A DNA stretch of 64,000 bases, taken from NCBI GenBank assembly GCA_013205085.1, contig JABMLH010000001.1, positions 372,001 to 436,000 on the forward strand, written 5' to 3'. Below the pieces are notes generated by a model. It was not told where the DNA came from. It saw only the letters and a program-made list of their open reading frames with translations, and searched no databases. Positions 16,921 through 25,494 of this stretch are shown here, in pieces; position 1 is the first letter of the stretch; each line of letters begins with the position of its first letter. The DNA comes from Microbacteriaceae bacterium VKM Ac-2854. GTDB lineage: Bacteria; Actinomycetota; Actinomycetes; Actinomycetales; Microbacteriaceae. The position numbers were made by a program, and so were the translations under genes.

Positions 16921-18384
16921 TCACCAGGTCTCGCGGCGACGCTCCTGGTCGATCACGGCATCGCGGTCGGCGAGCCGGCGCAGGCCGGCGAGCGGCTGCG
17001 CCATCCGGTGGTTGCCGCGGATGACGGGCTCGACCCGGTCGAGGAAGGCCCAATAGCCGGCGGTGAACGGGCAGGCGTTCTCGCCCACCCGCACCTTCGG
17101 ATCGAAGCGGCAGCCGTGGCAGTAGTCGGACATCCGTGAGATGTAGGCGCCGCCGGAGACGTAGGGCTTCGTCGCGACGATGCCGCCGTCGGCGTGCTGC
17201 GACATGCCGATCACGTTGGCCGGCATCACCCACGGCGTGCCGTCCACGAACACGTCCGTGAACCAGTCGTTCAGTTCGACGGGGTCGTAACCGCGTTGCA
17301 GCGCCCAGTTGCCGAGCACCATCAGGCGCTGGATGTGGTGCGCCCAGCCGTGCCGTCGCAAGCCGTCGATGGTCTCCCGGAGGCAGTTCGACTCGATCGC
17401 CTCGGGGTCCAACCGACGGAACGCCTCGGGTAGCGGCACGTGCGCTCCGAGCGCGTTGTGGCCGGTGCGGTAGCCCTCGCCGAGGTACCAGTAGAGGTGC
17501 CAGACGTAGTCGCGCCAGCCCATGATCTGGCGCACGAATCCCTCCGCGCTCGCTAGTGGCGCGTCGCCCGCGTGGTAGGCCGCCGCGACGGTGTCGATCG
17601 CCTCGCGCGGATCCAGCAGGCCGAGGTTCATCGGAACGCTCAGCAGCGAGTGCGCCATCGTCCAATCGCCCGAGAGCATCGCATCCTCGAACGGGCCGAA
17701 GTCGCCCAGCCTCGACTCGATGAAGTCGTCCAGGGCCCGTCGGGCCTCCGCCGCGGTCACCGCGAAGCGGCGCGGATGATCCTCGCCCACCAGGCGCACC
17801 GCGCCCTCGGCCTGCCACCGGTCGAGGTCGGCGCGCACCTCGGCGTCGATGTCGTCCTCCTCCGGCCACCACGGATCCGGCAGGCCGAGGCGCGAGGCGT
17901 TCTTCGGCGGGGCCGCGCGATTGTCGTGATCGTAGTTCCACTGGCCGCCCTCGGGCTGGTCTCCGCGCATCAGGATGCCGGTGCGCTCGCGCACGGTGCG
18001 GTAGAAGTCCTCGAGCAGCAGCCGCGACCCCTGCCGCGCGTCCGCCCAGGCCCGGAACTCCGTCTCGGCGGTGACGAAGCCCCGGCTGGGCAGTACCTCG
18101 ATCGGGCGTCGTCGCACGAACCGCCGCGCGGCCCACGAGGTCGGATCGATCACCTCGAGGTCGTCGCGACCGTCGACGACCTCGCCGTAGCGTTCGACCC
18201 TGTGGTACTCGACGCGATCATCCGCAGCCCGGTGCCGCAGCGCGGAGAGGATGAGGTGGGCCTTCGCCCGGTGCATCGGTCGCCGCCCGAAGACGGCGCG
18301 GGCCTCGACGATCAGTAGCCGACCGCCGTCATCGAAGGCGGGGCCGAGCTGACCGGCGAACAACCAGCGGACTCGGTCGGTCAT
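16921..18384 (-). CDS. FeS-cluster bacterial cryptochrome/photolyase (PhrB/CryB type)
   Basis: Light-dependent FAD enzyme of the FeS-BCP (prokaryotic (6-4) photolyase) group, 487 aa. The four cluster-ligating Cys are at 334, 422, 425 and 438, with exactly the spacing of Agrobacterium PhrB (350, 438, 441, 454). FAD-site segments include GQWNYDHDNR and QIMGWRDYVWHLYW. In this family the antenna is 6,7-dimethyl-8-ribityllumazine. TAGGTT lies 6 nt before the ATG with no ribosome site, so the transcript is probably leaderless. Role: repair of UV (6-4) photoproducts, or blue-light sensing. Confidence 0.92.
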   Translation of the reverse strand: MTDRVRWLFAGQLGPAFDDGGRLLIVEARAVFGRRPMHRAKAHLILSALRHRAADDRVEYHRVERYGEVVDGRDDLEVIDPTSWAARRFVRRRPIEVLPSRGFVTAETEFRAWADARQGSRLLLEDFYRTVRERTGILMRGDQPEGGQWNYDHDNRAAPPKNASRLGLPDPWWPEEDDIDAEVRADLDRWQAEGAVRLVGEDHPRRFAVTAAEARRALDDFIESRLGDFGPFEDAMLSGDWTMAHSLLSVPMNLGLLDPREAIDTVAAAYHAGDAPLASAEGFVRQIMGWRDYVWHLYWYLGEGYRTGHNALGAHVPLPEAFRRLDPEAIESNCLRETIDGLRRHGWAHHIQRLMVLGNWALQRGYDPVELNDWFTDVFVDGTPWVMPANVIGMSQHADGGIVATKPYVSGGAYISRMSDYCHGCRFDPKVRVGENACPFTAGYWAFLDRVEPVIRGNHRMAQPLAGLRRLADRDAVIDQERRRETW

Positions 18385-18457
18385 GCCGGAAACCTAGCCG
18401 CGCAGGAGCGACAGCGATAGGGCTGGACATGCCCCGGATCCGGGACGGGCGACCCGG

Positions 18458-18847
18458 CTACGACGAGAGGCGTTCGTCGCCGTCCTCGAGTTCCGCGAGG
18501 ATCGAGCGGGCCTGAGCGAGACGGTCGGCCTCCGCCCGCTCCCACCAGCGCGGGCCGCGCTCGCCGAGCGCGTGCTTGGCGAGGTCGACGCGGCGCCGGG
18601 CCTCGGCCACCGCGTCCTCATCGGTTGCGAGTCGCACTGCGGAGCGTCCGCGGCCCAGGTACGACTGCAGCGTCGCGACCAGGCCGTCCGGCAGGGCCGG
18701 GTCCGTCCGGCGCCAGCGTCGGCCGTTGATCACCTTCCAGTGCTCGTCGGGGCTGGGCTCGTCGTCGCTGGGCCCGTCGTCGCTGGGCTCGTCGTCGCTG
18801 TGCTCGTGCGCCTTGGGCTCCTCTTCGCGGTCGGGCGCCTCGCTCAC
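18458..18847 (-). CDS. Small conserved actinobacterial protein, function unknown
   Basis: 129 aa starting at a GTG that overlaps the stop codon of the upstream DUF1801 gene as GTGA, so the two are translationally coupled. The N-terminus is a charged low-complexity stretch with repeated DDEPS/DDGPS units. The rest (HWKVINGRRWRRTDPALPDGLVATLQSYLGRGR, then a helical EARRRVDLAKHALGERG segment) belongs to a family of small actinobacterial proteins, some loosely labelled as Tol-related without evidence. No membrane segment or catalytic motif is visible. Confidence 0.72.
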   Translation of the reverse strand: MSEAPDREEEPKAHEHSDDEPSDDGPSDDEPSPDEHWKVINGRRWRRTDPALPDGLVATLQSYLGRGRSAVRLATDEDAVAEARRRVDLAKHALGERGPRWWERAEADRLAQARSILAELEDGDERLSS

Positions 18848-19341
18848 CGTCGTTTGCCGAGCCCGGGAACGGCGGTGATCTGCCGCATCCAGTCGGCGAG
18901 CTGGGCCTCGTCGAGGTCGTCGAGAGCGGTCAGCTCCACCCCGCGGGTCGCCTTGCCCATCCCGATCGGTGTGACCGGCGGCACGGGATCGAGCAGGGTC
19001 GCCGCGTTGATGAACATCACCTTGACGTCGTGGGCGAAGCCGCCGCAGCTGAAGCACCAGCCGTCGCCGACGCCGTAGTAGGCCATGCCCCACTTCACGG
19101 CCCGCTGCAGATTCGGCAGCGTGGCGGCGGCCAGCGCGTCGACCGCCTCGGCGATGCCGCGCTGCGGCTGAGGAAGGCCGGCGATGTAGGCGTGGACGGG
19201 AGCGTCCCCGACCGCGGCTTTCGCGGGGCTGGCCCGGCCGGTCATCGCTTCCGGCAGGGTTTTCCCCTTCGCGGCATCGGAGGGTGCTGCCTCGCCCGTT
19301 GCATCGTTCATCTCGGACCCCGTCTCGTTCGGATCCATCAT
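18844..19341 (-). CDS. DUF1801 domain-containing protein
   Basis: 165 aa. After a variable N-terminal tail (about residues 1-45), the DUF1801 core is visible: VHAYIAGLPQPQRGIAEAVDALAAATLPNLQRAVKWGMAYYG, then HDVKVMFINAA and the C-terminal ALDDLDEAQLADWMRQI. The family has a small alpha/beta fold with no established activity. Translationally coupled to the following 129-aa gene. A 14-bp tandem repeat begins 14 bp upstream of its start, so its promoter must lie in or beyond that repeat. Confidence 0.82.
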   Translation of the reverse strand: MMDPNETGSEMNDATGEAAPSDAAKGKTLPEAMTGRASPAKAAVGDAPVHAYIAGLPQPQRGIAEAVDALAAATLPNLQRAVKWGMAYYGVGDGWCFSCGGFAHDVKVMFINAATLLDPVPPVTPIGMGKATRGVELTALDDLDEAQLADWMRQITAVPGLGKRR

Positions 19342-19354
19342 GCTCCCTCGGCAC

Positions 19355-19480
19355 CGTCAGTTCCGGGCCGTCAGTACCGGGCCGTCAGTGCCGGGCCGTC
19401 AGTACCGGGCCGTCAGTGCCGGGCCGTCCGTGCCGGGCGGGCAGTGCCGGACCGTTAGTGCCGGGCCGTCAGTACCGGGC
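19355..19480. repeat. Nine tandem copies of a 14-bp unit (CGTCAGTRCCGGGC)
   Basis: Nine consecutive 14-bp units fill 126 bp. Units 2 and 4 are identical, as are 3 and 5; units 6-8 are more diverged. The unit nearest the ATP-grasp gene contains that gene's stop codon (TGA within GTACTGACG on the minus strand), so the array looks like amplification of the 3' end of the gene. A 14-bp period is not a multiple of 3 and is not coding. Confidence 0.9.
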
Positions 19481-20383
19481 GGGCACGGTCCACGGCCGCC
19501 CGAACTCGGCGTTCCAGCGTTCCGGATGGAACGGGCTGTCGCCACCCGCCGGGTAGCTGGTGAGTTCACCGAACACGACCCGCTCGGCTAGGTGGTAGAG
19601 GTCCACCCGCACGAAGTCGGTCTCGGCCGCCAGGCGCTCGGCGATGGCGATCATCTCTTCCAGCCGCCCCGGTCGCGCTCGCGGGGCCGCCCACGGTGGG
19701 CCGCCGCTCAGCGACAAGTGCTCCCAATCCGGACGGTAGAAGTCTTGGGTGCGCCGGCCGAAACGGCCCGCGTCGACCTGGATGAAGTGCACCCTGCCGT
19801 GGAACACGAACAGCTTGTAGTCGTCGGGGATCCCGCCGTCTGCGCCGGAGAGCAGTTCCTCGACCAGGATGCGGCGGGGGATCGGTCCGTACGCCCACTC
19901 CTTGTTCGGGCCCTGCCCGTAGAGCTGCCCGAGCCAGTGCCGTCCGATCGCGACGAGTTGCGCTTGATCCGCGGCGCTCGCCCGTATGTGCCGGTACACC
20001 CAGCTCCATTCGGGGCGCGGCAGGGTCTCCGCGACCGGAGCGTCGGGGGAGACCACGATGACGGCGCCGCTGCCGTGGCTCGGCTTGAGCACGTAGGCGT
20101 CCGGCAGTTCGAGCTCGGCGAGCCGCTCGGGATCGTCGAGGATCGCGAAGCTGTGTGGCAGGTAGCGCTCGCCGATCCGCGCGGCGACGTAGTCGCGGAC
20201 GGCGACCTTGTCGGCGAAGGTGACCAGGAGCGGTCGGTGATCGCGCAGCATCTTGTAGCGGACCTTCTGGGTGAAAGTCCTCGGCCGCATGGTTCGGGCC
20301 AGCCGCCACCAGCGCACCACCCTGCTGCGTTCGCGCCACGGCACCCCGGTGGTCGAGGCTGTCGGGTCCGGTTGCTCGTGCAT
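19469..20383 (-). CDS. TupA-like ATP-grasp protein
   Basis: 304 aa matching the teichuronopeptide-biosynthesis TupA-like ATP-grasp family: RTFTQKVRYKMLRDHRPLLVTFADKVAVRDYVAARIGERYLP near residues 35-76, then DAYVLKPSHGSG (nucleotide loop), ILVEELL and YKLFVFHGRVHFIQVDAGRFG, and near the C-terminus DFVRVDLYHL with GELT. ATP-grasp enzymes ligate a carboxylate to an amine or similar nucleophile; in TupA the product is a polyglutamyl/glucuronyl cell-wall polymer. No polysaccharide genes are adjacent, so the substrate is unknown. Confidence 0.82.
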   Translation of the reverse strand: MHEQPDPTASTTGVPWRERSRVVRWWRLARTMRPRTFTQKVRYKMLRDHRPLLVTFADKVAVRDYVAARIGERYLPHSFAILDDPERLAELELPDAYVLKPSHGSGAVIVVSPDAPVAETLPRPEWSWVYRHIRASAADQAQLVAIGRHWLGQLYGQGPNKEWAYGPIPRRILVEELLSGADGGIPDDYKLFVFHGRVHFIQVDAGRFGRRTQDFYRPDWEHLSLSGGPPWAAPRARPGRLEEMIAIAERLAAETDFVRVDLYHLAERVVFGELTSYPAGGDSPFHPERWNAEFGRPWTVPARY

Positions 20384-20480
20384 CCCGTCAGTGTTGCGGG
20401 CTGACGGTGGAGTCGGGGATGGCTTGACTCGAGCGCGACCGCGGGGTGGGTCCTGCTCATTGGTCGAGCTTCCTCGTCAG

Positions 20481-20592
20481 GTGGCGATTTCGGCAGGCTC
20501 AATCAGCGTCCGCGGGGGTCTTGCCTTCCGCTGGTTGAGCCTGCCGAAACCATCCCGTATGGGCGTGGCGATTTCGGCAGGCTCAATCAGCG
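20481..20592. repeat. 28-bp direct repeats flanking an inverted copy (TTCGGCAGGCTCAA type)
   Basis: Identical 28-bp direct repeats lie at 20481-20508 and 20565-20592 (GTGGCGATTTCGGCAGGCTC followed by AATCAGCG). An inverted, slightly diverged copy, CGCTGGTTGAGCCTGCCGAAAC, lies at 20529-20550. Each adjacent pair can form a hairpin. Motifs of this type (TTGAGCCTGCCGAAA) are, as far as I know, dispersed in actinobacterial genomes. The 20384-20624 gap holds nothing else recognisable. Confidence 0.85.
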
Positions 20593-20624
20593 GGAGGGCG
20601 GGGAGTGCGGGGCGGGCACCGTGT

Positions 20625-21974
20625 TCAGAATCCGGCTTGTTCGGCGGTCGGGGGTGGATCTTCGCTGAAGAGCTTGTCCCGGAACCGCGGCCCCGGTGTC
20701 GCTCCCGGCACATCCGGTGGATGGGTGCTCACCCGTCTGCCCGTGGGGCTGGTCCATTCCGCGGTCCCGTCTTCATGGAGCCGGTAGCTCCACTGCTCCC
20801 CGTGCCTGACGTGGTGGTGGCTGGTGCATAAGGTCAAAAGGTTCCTGATGGCGGTGTGGCCACCCTTGGCCCACTCGGTAGCGTGGTCGATCTCCGCCTT
20901 CGCCGCCGGGCGGGTGCAACCCGGGAAGCGGCAGGTCAGGTCGCGCAGCTGCACGAACACCCGCATCTCCGCCGGCGGGAACCGCTTCAGCCGCTCCACC
21001 GAGATCGGAGCGCACGTCATCGGGTCGGTGAGAACCCGGTAGAAGTCCGAGCCCGTGCCCACGAGCTCTCGCGCCATGTTCGCAGGGATGGGGCCGTAGC
21101 CGTCGAGTTCCGCGTTCGCCTCATCCTCACCCGCCGCCGTGAGCACCGGGACCATGATCCGCACCTTCGCGCGCACCCCCGGCAGGAACGTCCGGGCCCG
21201 GTCGTCCGAGTCGGGGGTCGTGCCGGCGACATCGCCGTCGAGGAGGATGTCCCCGAACGCATCCGCGCGCAACTGGGCGAGGGAGCGGGTCTCGGTGCCG
21301 TCTTCGTCTTCCTTGCGGATGATCTTCGCGATGCTGTCCAACCGGTCGTACGCCCCCAACGCGACCGGAGCCGGCAGCAGAGCGGAGATGACGCACATCC
21401 CGTCCTCCTCGGGAGTGAGCCACACGGTGCGGCGCTCCTTCGCGAGTTCGTGCCGTTCGGCGAGCGGCTGATCCTGCAACTCCTCCACCAGTCGCGCGAG
21501 CGCCTTCTTCAACTGGTGCGGGCGCAGCCCCGGCGCCAGCTGCGCAGCCCGCCAGTCGTACACATCCCGCGCGGCCAGGGGAACGCGGCGGGCGGCGGCG
21601 CAGATCAACTGCCCGCACTCCCACAGAATCGCCGCGTCCGCGAGCAGCGCCCGCGTCTGCGGCAGCTCCTCGACCAGCAGCTGCGCGTAATCCAGCTCCC
21701 GGGCGGCCGCGTTCTCCGACACGCCCATCACCAGCGCGAACTCGGCCCGGATGGAGCGTTCCGCGAGATCGTTGACCTGCTCCGCATGCACCGAACGGCC
21801 CACCGCGAACAGCTCCGGCCGGGCGATCCCGACCCGATACCCGGCGTACAGCGCCTGCGCCCGCTTGAGCGCGATCGGCGACATCGAGCGGCCCAGGAAC
21901 GCGGCCTCGTCGCCGTACTCCCGCACCGTCTCGCGCACCGCGTGCGGTGCTTGCTGTCGCCTCGTCTGATCCAT
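20625..21974 (-). CDS. DUF222/HNH endonuclease signature protein (13E12 repeat type)
   Basis: 449 aa with an N-terminal helical DUF222 domain (about residues 20-310) and a C-terminal HNH nuclease motif: CRFPGCTRPAAKAEIDHATEWAKGG, then NLLTLCTSHHHVRHG, which includes the Cys pairs and the H...N...H residues. The family is multi-copy in Actinobacteria and its biological role is not settled. The ATG at 21974 was chosen because conserved sequence starts there; the in-frame extension upstream lacks a ribosome site. No disabling change is visible. Confidence 0.88.
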   Translation of the reverse strand: MDQTRRQQAPHAVRETVREYGDEAAFLGRSMSPIALKRAQALYAGYRVGIARPELFAVGRSVHAEQVNDLAERSIRAEFALVMGVSENAAARELDYAQLLVEELPQTRALLADAAILWECGQLICAAARRVPLAARDVYDWRAAQLAPGLRPHQLKKALARLVEELQDQPLAERHELAKERRTVWLTPEEDGMCVISALLPAPVALGAYDRLDSIAKIIRKEDEDGTETRSLAQLRADAFGDILLDGDVAGTTPDSDDRARTFLPGVRAKVRIMVPVLTAAGEDEANAELDGYGPIPANMARELVGTGSDFYRVLTDPMTCAPISVERLKRFPPAEMRVFVQLRDLTCRFPGCTRPAAKAEIDHATEWAKGGHTAIRNLLTLCTSHHHVRHGEQWSYRLHEDGTAEWTSPTGRRVSTHPPDVPGATPGPRFRDKLFSEDPPPTAEQAGF

Positions 21975-22100
21975 ACGAGTATTCCAGCACGTACCACCGA
22001 CACTGAACGCGACGCAGAGGCCATGCTGGAAAACTCGACCCGAAAACCCACCCTGTTGAGGAGTGGATCCGCCGCATTCGCCTCCACGCGGCATAAAGCG

Positions 22101-24614
22101 CTAGACGGTCGGTACCCCGCCCGTGTGGATGCCCGGGTGGTCGCGCTCGAGCGCGGCGCCCTCGATGTCGACGTTGGGCAGGATGCGCTCGAGCCAGCGC
22201 GGCAGCCACCAGGCCGAGCCGCCGAGCAGATGCATCAGCGCGGGCATCAGCAGCATCCGCACCACGAAGGCATCCAGCAGCACGCCGAAGGCGAGGCCGA
22301 AGCCGATCGAGCGGATGATCGTGGACTCGGAGAAGATGAACCCGCCGAACACCGACACCATGATCAGCGCCGCAGCGGTCACCACGGCCCGCCCGGCGCG
22401 GAAGCCCTGCACCACGGCCAGGCGCGCCTCTGCCCCGTGCACGTACGCCTCACTCATGCCGGAGGCGAGGAAGAGCTGGTAGTCCATCGCCAGACCGAAG
22501 AGGATGCCGACCAGGATCACCGGCAGGAAGCTCAGGATCGGCCCGCTGCTGTGCAGCCCGATCAGCTCGGCGCCCCAGCCCCACTGGAACACCGCCACGA
22601 TCAGGCCGTAGGTCGCGAACAGCGAGAGCACGAAGCCTCCCGTCGCGATCAGCGGCACCAGCAGCGAGCGGAACACCACGATCATGATCAGCAGCGACAG
22701 CCCCACGACGACCACGAGGTAGATCGGCAGCACGGCGGCGAGCGCCTCCGAGATGTCGATGTTGATCGCGGCCTGGCCGGCCACGCCAAGGGTGATGTCG
22801 CCGTCGACCGCCGGCAGGTCGCGGATCGCGGTGACCAGCTTCTCGGTCGATTCGCTGTTCGGCCCCTCCTCCGGCAGCACCTGGAACGCCAGCAGCGTGT
22901 TGTCGTCCGAGGTCGCGATCGGCGCGACGGCGACGACGTCGTCCTGGTCGGCGATGGTCTGTGCGATGTCCACCTGGGTGGCGAGCAGCTCGTCGTCGCT
23001 GAGCGCGGTGGGTGAGGTCGCCGTGACGAGCAGCGGCCCGTTGGCGCCCTCGCCGAACTCCTCATCCACGATCTGGAAAGCGGCGTAGCTGGTGGAATCG
23101 GCCGGCTCGCTGGAGCCGTCGGGCAGGCCGAGCCGCATCGACGGCGAAGGGATCGCGACGATCAGCAAGGCCGCGACGGCAGCGATCACGGTCACCACAG
23201 CGCGGACGGTCGACATCGGCTTCAGGGCCGTGCCCGCGGCGTGCTGGTGCTTCGGGTGGCCGATGGTGACGCGCGCCTTCCGGCTCAGCAAGCGTTCCCC
23301 GGCGAGGCCGAGCACCGCCGGAGTGAGCGTGATCGCGACGAGCACGGCGACGGCGACGCAGACGGCGCCGACGGTGCCCATCAGGCCGAGGAAGGGCACG
23401 CCGGTGACGTTCAGCGCGAACAGCGCGACGATCACGGTGGAGCCGGCGAAGACGACGGCGGTGCCGGAGGTGCCGTTCGCCAGGCCGATGGATTCGCGCA
23501 CCGGCACCCCGCCGAGAAGCTGCTTGCGGTGCCGGTTCACGATGAAGAGCGAGTAGTCGATGCCGACCGCGAGCCCGAGCATCACGCCGAGCACGGGGGT
23601 GACCGAGGCCATGTCGACCACGCCGGAGAAGGCGAGCGAGCCGGTCACGCCGACGCCGACGCCGACGATCGCGGTGACGATCGGCAGCGCCGCGGCGATC
23701 AGGGTGCCGAGCATCACGATCAGCACGATCGCGGCGAAGATCAGGCCCACCACCTCGCCGACACCGAAGATCTCGGGCACGCCCTGGGCGAGGTCGGTGG
23801 CGAAGTTCACCGTGACACCTTCGATCGGCGCGTCCTCGAAGTGGGCGATGGTGCCTTGCTTGATCTCCTCCGACAGCTCCAGGCGCGGGTCGACGAAGGA
23901 GACGTTCACGATCGCGGTGGAGCCGTCCGCCGAGACCACCCCGATGCCGTCGGTCAACTGCAGCAGCGTGGCGCCGAGATCGGCCTGCTCCGCGCCTGCC
24001 TCGAGATCAGCGCGCGAGGCGTCGAGGGTGGCCTGCTGCTCCTGCAGTTGCGCGGCCTGCGCGTCCAGCTGGGCGGTCTGCGCATCCAGCGCCGTGGTGT
24101 CCACGCCGGCTGCGACCGCCTGGGCGCGGGCGTCGCTGAGCTGCTGCCGGGCCGCGTCGAATTGCGCGGAGCCGGCGTCGAGCTGCGCCTGGCCGGCATC
24201 CAGCTGCGCGCGGCCATCGGTGAGCTGCTGCTCGCCGGCCTCGAGCCGGGCAGTCTGATCGGCGAGCTGCTGCTGCGCGGTGAACGGATCGACGACCGCC
24301 GCGACGCCGTCGAGATCGGCGGCGCTGGTGGCGAGGTCGGTGATCGCACTCTTCTGCGCCTGTGTGAACGCGGATCCGTCGTCGGTCTGGTAGACCACGG
24401 TTCCGGTGCCGCCCGCGGTGTCGGGCAGCTTCTCGGCGAGCTCGTCGGTGACGGCGCCGGAGGCGGTGCCGGGGATGTCGAAGCTGTTGCTCAGCCCGCC
24501 GCCCACGAGGAGGAACGCGGCGACGCCGAGGCCGAGGATCACGACCCAGGACACGATGACGGCCCAGGCCCGTCGGGCCGCGAGGGACCCCAATCGGTAC
24601 AGCGCAGTCGCCAT
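22101..24614 (-). CDS. MMPL-family RND exporter
   Basis: Proton-driven membrane exporter of 837 aa with the MMPL layout: TM1 near residue 20, a large extracytoplasmic loop, TM2-6 around residues 270-420, a second loop, then TM7-12. The first loop contains a long Gln/Ala-rich coiled coil (about residues 110-205, repeated QLDAGQAQLDAGSAQ-like heptads). GIDYSLFI and AMDYQLFL are the paired Asp-Tyr proton-relay motifs in TM4 and TM10. GAGGAGA precedes the ATG. It diverges from a TetR regulator, which points to substrate-induced efflux. The substrate (lipid or drug) is unknown. Confidence 0.9.
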   Translation of the reverse strand: MATALYRLGSLAARRAWAVIVSWVVILGLGVAAFLLVGGGLSNSFDIPGTASGAVTDELAEKLPDTAGGTGTVVYQTDDGSAFTQAQKSAITDLATSAADLDGVAAVVDPFTAQQQLADQTARLEAGEQQLTDGRAQLDAGQAQLDAGSAQFDAARQQLSDARAQAVAAGVDTTALDAQTAQLDAQAAQLQEQQATLDASRADLEAGAEQADLGATLLQLTDGIGVVSADGSTAIVNVSFVDPRLELSEEIKQGTIAHFEDAPIEGVTVNFATDLAQGVPEIFGVGEVVGLIFAAIVLIVMLGTLIAAALPIVTAIVGVGVGVTGSLAFSGVVDMASVTPVLGVMLGLAVGIDYSLFIVNRHRKQLLGGVPVRESIGLANGTSGTAVVFAGSTVIVALFALNVTGVPFLGLMGTVGAVCVAVAVLVAITLTPAVLGLAGERLLSRKARVTIGHPKHQHAAGTALKPMSTVRAVVTVIAAVAALLIVAIPSPSMRLGLPDGSSEPADSTSYAAFQIVDEEFGEGANGPLLVTATSPTALSDDELLATQVDIAQTIADQDDVVAVAPIATSDDNTLLAFQVLPEEGPNSESTEKLVTAIRDLPAVDGDITLGVAGQAAINIDISEALAAVLPIYLVVVVGLSLLIMIVVFRSLLVPLIATGGFVLSLFATYGLIVAVFQWGWGAELIGLHSSGPILSFLPVILVGILFGLAMDYQLFLASGMSEAYVHGAEARLAVVQGFRAGRAVVTAAALIMVSVFGGFIFSESTIIRSIGFGLAFGVLLDAFVVRMLLMPALMHLLGGSAWWLPRWLERILPNVDIEGAALERDHPGIHTGGVPTV

Positions 24615-24725
24615 CTCATCTCCTCGGATCGGGTTCGGAATCGGATTCGGAGCCCGCGCAACCCGCTCGGGAACGCGATAAGAATACGCTACGTCTCGTT
24701 TTGTTTACGGGAGTAGCCTGAGCGG

Positions 24726-25307
24726 ATGAACGAACCGAGACGGGGTCGCGTCCGCAGCGAGGCGGCGCGCGAGGCGATCTTGACGGCCACGACGCGGATC
24801 GTGCACGCGCACGGCTACGACCACCTCACCATCGAGGGCGTCGCCAAGGAGGCCGGCGTCGCGAAGCAGACCATCTATCGATGGTGGGCTTCCCGCGGCG
24901 CTCTGATCGCCGACTGTCTGATCGAGGGCCGGCTCCTGTCCGTCGACGTCGAGGTGCCGCACACGGGCGACCTCGAGACCGACATCGCGGAGTGGCTGAC
25001 GACGGTGATCGCGATCCTCGACGCTCCCAGCGGCGGCCCGCTCGTGCGTTCGCTCGTCGCCGCCGCAGCCGAGGACGAGAACGTGGGGGAGCGGCTCAGC
25101 GCCGCCTTCGGGGTAGAGGGCTACCTCGCGGAGCGCCTGAGCCGCGCGATCGACGACGGCCAGCTCGATGCCGATGTTCCCGTCGATCAGCTCGGCCAGG
25201 CGATCCTGGGCACGATCATCATCCAGACCCTCAGTCGCCGACCGGTCTCGGCCGCGGAGCTGATGCTGCTCGTGCACTTCGTGCTGCGGCGCGGGCGCGC
25301 GGACTGA
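24726..25307 (+). CDS. TetR-family regulator next to the MMPL exporter
   Basis: 193 aa. The N-terminal helix-turn-helix is HAHGYDHLTIEGVAKEAGVAKQTIYRWWASRGALI; the variable ligand domain ends in SRRPVSAAELMLLVHFVL (TetR_C_11-like). TAGCCT at 24714-24719 lies 6 nt before the ATG, so the transcript is probably leaderless. The 111-bp region shared with the MMPL gene holds an AT-richer stretch around 24680-24710 with a minus-strand TATTCT that may be the exporter -10, but no clean operator palindrome was seen. Likely a local repressor of the exporter. Confidence 0.9.
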   Translation: MNEPRRGRVRSEAAREAILTATTRIVHAHGYDHLTIEGVAKEAGVAKQTIYRWWASRGALIADCLIEGRLLSVDVEVPHTGDLETDIAEWLTTVIAILDAPSGGPLVRSLVAAAAEDENVGERLSAAFGVEGYLAERLSRAIDDGQLDADVPVDQLGQAILGTIIIQTLSRRPVSAAELMLLVHFVLRRGRAD

Positions 25308-25494
25308 GCGAGCCGCGGTCGCCCGAGGCGCGATACCGCATCCGGCGGCCGCCGCGCTCGTTTGCGACCCACGGTGACGCCCCGCACCCCTGTGTTTCGC
25401 GAGGTGTCCTGGCCGGCGAACGTCAAAACCTAGCGTCGGATGGTACCCGCACCGGGTCATTTCCCCTTCCGATCACAGAAACGGACACATTCCC

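Noticed and set aside
19355-19480. Coding extension through the 14-bp tandem array
   Set aside because: A 14-bp period shifts the frame at each unit, and plus-strand frames through it are low-complexity PSVPGRQ repeats.
20856-23015. A 719-codon plus-strand open frame over the DUF222/HNH and MMPL genes
   Set aside because: Antisense shadow. It crosses two unrelated genes and the gap between them and has no protein-like motifs.
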